17,885 nucleotides of DNA from Marisimplicoccus sp965655775 (GTDB taxonomy: Bacteria > Bacteroidota > Bacteroidia > Flavobacteriales > Flavobacteriaceae), in NCBI GenBank assembly GCA_965655775.1, contig CBFHHV010000020.1, forward strand, positions 1-17,885, in the 5' to 3' direction. The position numbers and the translations under genes were made by a program. The notes under the pieces are model-generated. The model had not been told where the DNA came from, ran no database searches, and was given only the letters and a program-made list of their open reading frames with translations. Numbering within the stretch: position 1 is the first letter of the stretch; the number at the start of each line of letters is the position of its first letter. Below, in pieces: positions 14,559-17,885 of this stretch.

Positions 14559-14632
14559 GATAAAAAACTCATTAATACACTAAACAGAAACATTACTAAC
14601 AATAAAATTAAAAAAGGTCTAAAGAATTTCAT
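14555..14632 (-). CDS. 25-aa transmembrane microprotein
   Basis: A 26-codon frame starts at ATG 14632 and ends in TGA at 14555-14557, overlapping the ATG of the CPXCG gene in the typical ATGA coupling arrangement. The peptide starts MKFFRPF and continues as an almost uninterrupted hydrophobic run of Leu, Val, Met and Phe to the end (SFLS). That is one transmembrane helix with a positively charged N-terminus. Its fit to the operon edge and its composition favour a real gene over chance, but AT-rich DNA yields hydrophobic peptides easily and no homologue can be checked here. Confidence 0.5.
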   Translation of the reverse strand: MKFFRPFLILLLVMFLFSVLMSFLS

Positions 14633-14635
14633 TTT

Positions 14636-14672
14636 ATTAAAATTGAAATTACATGGATTAAAATTGAAATTA
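14636..14672. repeat. 16-bp direct repeat pair, 21-bp phased, in a divergent promoter region
   Basis: The 16-mer ATTAAAATTGAAATTA occurs at 14636-14651 and again at 14657-14672, so the copies are offset by 21 bp, about two helical turns. They lie between the divergent minus-strand microprotein/CPXCG cluster (start 14632) and the plus-strand tandem paralogs (start 14794). This spacing suits two protomers of a regulator bound on one DNA face, but the binding role is inference. Confidence 0.75.
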
Positions 14673-14793
14673 TTATCAAAATGTTAATCAAATATTAATA
14701 AAATGATAATTATACTAAATAAGGTAAAGCTTATACCTAAATAACGAACACTTATTGTTAATTTGTTTTTAAATAGAATCAAAATATAATATT

Positions 14794-15519
14794 ATGAAAA
14801 AATTACTTTTAATTGCATTTTTAGCCTTTTCTTTTTCGCTAAGTGCTCAAGATGATTATGGCTATATTTCAATACATTTTCTTAATGTTCCTCAGGAAAA
14901 TGTTTCCGAAGTAGCTAGGTTAGAAACTACATATTGGTCTAAAGTTGCTCAGTCAAATATAGATGCTGGGAAGCAGATCGGATGGGGTCTAGTTGCCAGA
15001 GTAGGTGGTGGTTCAAGTCAATGGACACATGCCTTCCTAAATTGGTATGAAACTGCTGAGCAAATGGCTTCAGCTAATTCTAATTATGACTCTAAGGCTA
15101 TCATTGGGGTTGACCCTCAGGATATTGCTACTTTTGATTATGTAAATGCTTCAGGGTTAACTCATTGGGTGATGAATGCATTTATTCCTGGTTATGCAGA
15201 TTTTACAGTTTGGAACTTTGCAAAACCAACAGATGCTTTTGCTTTTGTTAATGAACAAAAAAATGTTTGGCAGCCTGCGTTTGAGAAAAATATGGGTGGA
15301 AGAGAATATTGGGGAGCAGCATTAAAAATTAATAATGTTTCTGAGGATTATTCTACAGCTTTAACTATGGACGGCTATGAAACTCTAGCTGAGGCATATA
15401 AAGCAATGGCAGGAAAGATTGGGAATCAACCAAGCCCTAAGTCAAATGTTGGAGAATTAATGCCTGACGGTTTCTCAAACAGAGTAATTGTTGAGACATT
15501 AATTTGGCTTCAAAAATAA
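14794..15519 (+). CDS. Secreted protein of unknown function, tandem paralog A
   Basis: This 241-aa protein has a cleavable signal peptide (MKKLLLIAFLAFSFSLSA, cut before Gln19). The mature chain seems to contain two related halves. One is about residues 22-100, with ENVSEVARLETTYWSKVAQ, GWGLVAR and THAFLNWYETAEQM. The other is about 134-210, with DFTVWNFAKPTDAF, NVWQPAFEKNMGGREYWG, TALTMDGYETLAEAY. Each half reads as strand-helix-helix-strand-strand-helix, as in dimeric alpha/beta-barrel (NIPSNAP/ABM-like) domains. That fold is my inference, and no catalytic residue is evident, although conserved Trp, Tyr and His are frequent. No lipobox is present, so it is periplasmic or secreted. A close relative follows after 25 bp. 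Confidence 0.75.
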   Translation: MKKLLLIAFLAFSFSLSAQDDYGYISIHFLNVPQENVSEVARLETTYWSKVAQSNIDAGKQIGWGLVARVGGGSSQWTHAFLNWYETAEQMASANSNYDSKAIIGVDPQDIATFDYVNASGLTHWVMNAFIPGYADFTVWNFAKPTDAFAFVNEQKNVWQPAFEKNMGGREYWGAALKINNVSEDYSTALTMDGYETLAEAYKAMAGKIGNQPSPKSNVGELMPDGFSNRVIVETLIWLQK

Positions 15520-15544
15520 ATATTAACAACTATAAAACACAATT

Positions 15545-16279
15545 ATGAAAAAAATTATCACAATAATTGCATTTTTACTGGTGAGCATTCCAGTTAGTGC
15601 GCAAAGTTATTTTTCTGTAACCTACATAAATGTCTCTCCTGAGAATGTTTCAGAAGTAGCTAGGTTAGAGTCTACATACTGGTCAAAGGTTGCACAGGCA
15701 AATATTGATTCAGGAAAACTTTCAGCTTGGGGATTATTTGCAAGACCAATACCAGCTGGTAATGATACTTGGACTCATGCTTACATAAATGTTTATGACT
15801 CATTAGAAAAAATGCTTGATTTTGGGCAATGGAATCCACAAGCTATTCTTGGAATTGATAATCAAGATATAGCAACTGGTGGGCTTGTTAATAATTATGT
15901 TGTCCATCATTACAAAATTCAAGCTAGTATTAATGGTGACTCACAGTTTAGTGTTTGGAATTTTGCTAGACCAGAAAATCTTCAAGGGTTTGTAAAGGAC
16001 AATGTAAATTTATGGAAACCTTTTTTTGATAAAGATATGGGTGGTAGAACTTCATGGGGGATAGGTACTAAAATAACAAACGTAACATCTGATAATGCGA
16101 CAGTTATGACATGGGATGGATACGGTTCTCTACTTGATGCAGTCAGTGCTCTTGATTATCCTCTTGATGCTTCTTCTTTTGAAGGTCCAAAAGGGGATAA
16201 GACATCTGAATACAATCCAAATGGTTGGGGCGCTCAGGTAATTGTTCAAAGAGTTTTGTGGATTAGTGCTACTCAATAA
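15545..16279 (+). CDS. Secreted protein of unknown function, tandem paralog B
   Basis: This 244-aa paralog of the preceding gene has its own signal peptide (cut after VSA, Gln20). It shares long blocks with paralog A: ENVSEVARLE, TYWSKVAQ, NID and GK, WGL and AR, WTHA, DNQDIAT versus DPQDIAT, VWNFA, KDMGGR and WG, and a C-terminal VIV....LWI. It has the same two-half arrangement. The sequence has diverged clearly in the loops, so this is an older duplication kept as two functional copies rather than a recent copy or assembly error. The genes likely form a two-gene operon that ends at the terminator at 16306-16335. Function is unknown. Confidence 0.75.
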   Translation: MKKIITIIAFLLVSIPVSAQSYFSVTYINVSPENVSEVARLESTYWSKVAQANIDSGKLSAWGLFARPIPAGNDTWTHAYINVYDSLEKMLDFGQWNPQAILGIDNQDIATGGLVNNYVVHHYKIQASINGDSQFSVWNFARPENLQGFVKDNVNLWKPFFDKDMGGRTSWGIGTKITNVTSDNATVMTWDGYGSLLDAVSALDYPLDASSFEGPKGDKTSEYNPNGWGAQVIVQRVLWISATQ

Positions 16280-16305
16280 TTTAATTTATTAACCATAAAT
16301 TAATT

Positions 16306-16335
16306 AAAAACCCCTTGGAAACTCGGGGTTTTTTT
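16306..16335. terminator. Bidirectional intrinsic terminator
   Basis: AAAAACCCC at 16306-16314 pairs with GGGGTTTTT at 16325-16333 around a 10-base loop. On the plus strand a T-run extends to 16335. On the minus strand the 3' arm also ends in five T. It sits between convergent genes (stop codons at 16279 and 16337) and can serve both. Confidence 0.88.
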
Positions 16336-16336
16336 A

Positions 16337-17038
16337 TTAATTCAATAATACAAACGCCATTATAATCATTAAGGCATTCTCAATAAAAGTTGCCTCAGTC
16401 ATTGGAAGCTTTAGAGTTGTGCCTAGACATGCACAGCTAATAGATTTTTTATTCAAAAGTGTTTGAGTTACACCAAGAGATGTAATACCAAGAACAATAA
16501 TTGTTAATATTAAAGCAACCTCTACTTCAATCCTTGTTAAAAACATTATACCCAATAATATCTCAATAAAGGGGTATATAATTCCATATAATGGTAATAT
16601 TTTTGCTAGTGGATCATACATTCTAAATGAGTTTGAAAATCCCTTGACATCAAGAATTTTAAAAAAGCTAAAAATAATATAGAATAGACCCATAAAATCA
16701 AGCATTGCATTGGTTGAATTCCAATTTTTAAAATTTAATAATAAACTTGTAACTGATATATATGCAAGGATTATAAATAAAGGCTTAAGTTGTTTAATCT
16801 TACTAACACTTTTTGCCTCATTGTATTGACTGCTAGCTGTTCTTATTACTTTGTATTTTGGTGGTAAGGAATCAGATATTAATGAAAAGCTAATTGGGTT
16901 CTTGGAATGAATAACTGCTTCGCCTTTAGTTAAGTCTACATGGGCTTCATCAACTCCATCTAATGAACTTAATTTATCTTCTATAGATAATTTACAGCCA
17001 TTGCATGTCATTCCAGATATTGTAAGGATCCTTTTCAT
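16337..17038 (-). CDS. Heavy-metal-associated domain fused to MauE/DoxX-like membrane domain
   Basis: In this 233-aa protein residues 1-67 form a copper-chaperone-type HMA domain with the metal-binding motif GMTCNGC (Cys12, Cys15). From about residue 86 there are four or five transmembrane helices of MauE/DoxX-like type. A Cys pair in SCACLGT (Cys202, Cys204) precedes the last helix, matching the CGCFG-like element seen in MauE-type proteins. The combination suggests capture of a soft metal such as copper or mercury in the cytoplasm combined with a membrane redox or metal step, but this is inferred from domains only. The gene diverges from the Bor-like gene across 29 bp and ends at the shared terminator. 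Confidence 0.82.
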   Translation of the reverse strand: MKRILTISGMTCNGCKLSIEDKLSSLDGVDEAHVDLTKGEAVIHSKNPISFSLISDSLPPKYKVIRTASSQYNEAKSVSKIKQLKPLFIILAYISVTSLLLNFKNWNSTNAMLDFMGLFYIIFSFFKILDVKGFSNSFRMYDPLAKILPLYGIIYPFIEILLGIMFLTRIEVEVALILTIIVLGITSLGVTQTLLNKKSISCACLGTTLKLPMTEATFIENALMIIMAFVLLN

Positions 17039-17067
17039 ACTATAAAATTACCTAAATTTATAATTAT

Positions 17068-17352
17068 ATGCCTAGAACAAAATCAATTTTGCTAATTCTC
17101 TGTCTGTTTTTTCTGAATTCTTGTAGTGTTCATACTTTTATCTATGGAGATGGGCCAAAAGAGAATTTTAAAAAAACTGTAAAACAAAACAACTATGTTG
17201 GTGGTTTTATTTCTGAGGGTACTCCTAAATTAGAAGAACTTAATGATCTTAAAGACTATAAATTAATAGTGAAACATACAATTTTGGATGGTTTAATATC
17301 AGTTTTTTCATTTGGCCTATACACGCCTACTACTATAATTATAATTAGATGA
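17068..17352 (+). CDS. Bor-like lipoprotein
   Basis: A 94-aa lipoprotein with signal peptide and lipobox LNSC (Cys19). The mature part, especially the C-terminal ILDGLISVFSFGLYTPTTIII, resembles the Bor/Iss family pattern in which a hydrophobic glycine-rich helix is followed by GIYTP. In phage lambda, Bor is an outer-membrane lipoprotein linked to serum resistance. In free-living Bacteroidota the family has no known role. Length is close to Bor (97 residues). No phage genes surround it, so there is no reason to call it prophage-derived. It converges on the metallophosphatase gene with 29 bp between stops. Confidence 0.68.
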   Translation: MPRTKSILLILCLFFLNSCSVHTFIYGDGPKENFKKTVKQNNYVGGFISEGTPKLEELNDLKDYKLIVKHTILDGLISVFSFGLYTPTTIIIIR

Positions 17353-17381
17353 TAAAATGATGAATTACAATAAATTATAAA

Positions 17382-17885
17382 TTATACCTCAACTATTGAT
17401 TTATTTGAATTTTTATTCTCATTTGTGAAGTTAAAGTCTATTTTACCTACAAAAATACCACTAGATCCAACTTGATTAATTATAACTTCCTCACCCAAAT
17501 AATTATTTAAAATTAATGGTTCTTTCAAAAGTGTATGAGTATGGCCACCAATAATTAGATCAATATTTGATGTCAATTTAGCAAGTTCTGTATCGCTAAT
17601 CTTATTATTTTGATATTGATGACCTAAATGTGATATACAAATGACTAAATCACATCCTTTTTCAAATTTTAGTTTTGATGAAATGTCCTTTGCTATATCA
17701 ACTGGATCATAATATCTGGTTTCACGATATAATAATGGGCTTACAAGCCCCTTAAGTTCAATACCTAACCCAAAAACTCCTACCTTTATTCCACCCTTAT
17801 TATAAATTTTGTATTTATCTATAAGTCCTTCTAGTTCAGTATTAGTAAAATCATAATTTGAGGATATAAATTGAAAATCATTATT
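17382..17885 (-). CDS. UshA-type metallophosphatase (5'-nucleotidase family), 5' end beyond window
   Basis: The minus-strand frame is open from the window edge (17885) to the stop at 17382, giving 167 C-terminal residues. It contains FISSNYDF, KVGVFGLGIELKG, YYDPVDIAKDI, CDLVICISHLGHQ and the metal-binding motif DLIIGGHTHTLL. This is the C-terminal half of a calcineurin-like phosphoesterase domain of 5'-nucleotidase/2',3'-cyclic phosphodiesterase type. The protein ends right after VGSSGIFVGKIDF, where that domain ends, so the usual substrate-specificity (5_nucleotid_C) domain is not attached. In flavobacteria the two domains are often encoded by separate adjacent genes, and the partner would be expected outside the window. 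The first metal-binding half is not visible. Confidence 0.87.
   Translation of the reverse strand, partial: NNDFQFISSNYDFTNTELEGLIDKYKIYNKGGIKVGVFGLGIELKGLVSPLLYRETRYYDPVDIAKDISSKLKFEKGCDLVICISHLGHQYQNNKISDTELAKLTSNIDLIIGGHTHTLLKEPLILNNYLGEEVIINQVGSSGIFVGKIDFNFTNENKNSNKSIVEV

Noticed and set aside
14794..16279. Recent gene duplication or assembly artefact
   Set aside because: The two copies differ at many positions, have different signal peptides and loops, and show no long identical DNA stretch.
17068..17352. Prophage remnant suggested by the Bor-like protein
   Set aside because: No integrase, capsid, lysis or attachment-site sequence is nearby, and Bor-like lipoproteins also occur in chromosomes without phages.

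Overview
The window looks like a compact chromosomal segment of a low-GC Bacteroidota bacterium, most likely a streamlined marine flavobacterium-type genome. The sequence is strongly AT-rich, genes are tightly packed or overlapping, Shine-Dalgarno sequences are essentially absent, and at least eight genes start with a lipoprotein signal peptide. The families present (SusD end, VCBS/ASPIC protein, GH20, NagX-like membrane protein, CPXCG protein, HMA-MauE-like fusion) are typical of that phylum. No tRNA, rRNA, CRISPR array, transposase or phage gene is visible.

Layout: (1) 2-7041, plus strand, is the end of a polysaccharide utilisation locus (PUL). It holds the C-terminal 29 codons of a SusD/RagB homologue, an intrinsic terminator, a 1089-aa surface-type VCBS/ASPIC lipoprotein, a GH20 beta-hexosaminidase lipoprotein and a NagX/HGSNAT-like integral membrane protein. 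Together these suggest capture, trimming and handling of an N-acetylhexosamine-containing glycan. (2) 7038-9561, minus strand, is a YyaL/SPATA20-like thioredoxin-domain lipoprotein followed by a small lipoprotein. (3) 9562-9822 is non-coding, with a 22-bp tandem repeat and a terminator-shaped hairpin that has no obvious gene in front of it. (4) 9823-10518, minus strand, is a DUF411 lipoprotein plus an 84-aa lipoprotein. Only 26 bp away, a plus-strand operon starts (10545-13047): AlkA-type glycosylase, small membrane protein, pterin-4a-carbinolamine dehydratase with a TTG start, and a CotH-kinase-family lipoprotein. (5) 13044-14632, minus strand, is a four-gene cluster: a 25-aa membrane microprotein, a CPXCG zinc-ribbon protein, a SnoaL-like protein and an aldo/keto reductase. 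(6) 14794-16279, plus strand, holds two tandem paralogous secreted proteins of unknown function, each with an apparent internal duplication, closed by a bidirectional terminator. (7) 16337-17885 holds an HMA-MauE-like metal/redox membrane protein (minus), a Bor-like lipoprotein (plus) and the 3' part of a UshA-type metallophosphatase (minus, running off the window).

The parts I consider least explained are the tandem duplicated secreted proteins with their divergent microprotein operon and the phased 16-bp direct repeats between them, the zero-gap same-frame junction between the small membrane protein and the dehydratase, and the orphan terminator at 9787-9824. Nothing here is a clear-cut new defence or mobile system. 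Most of the window is ordinary flavobacterial housekeeping and glycan-use content.
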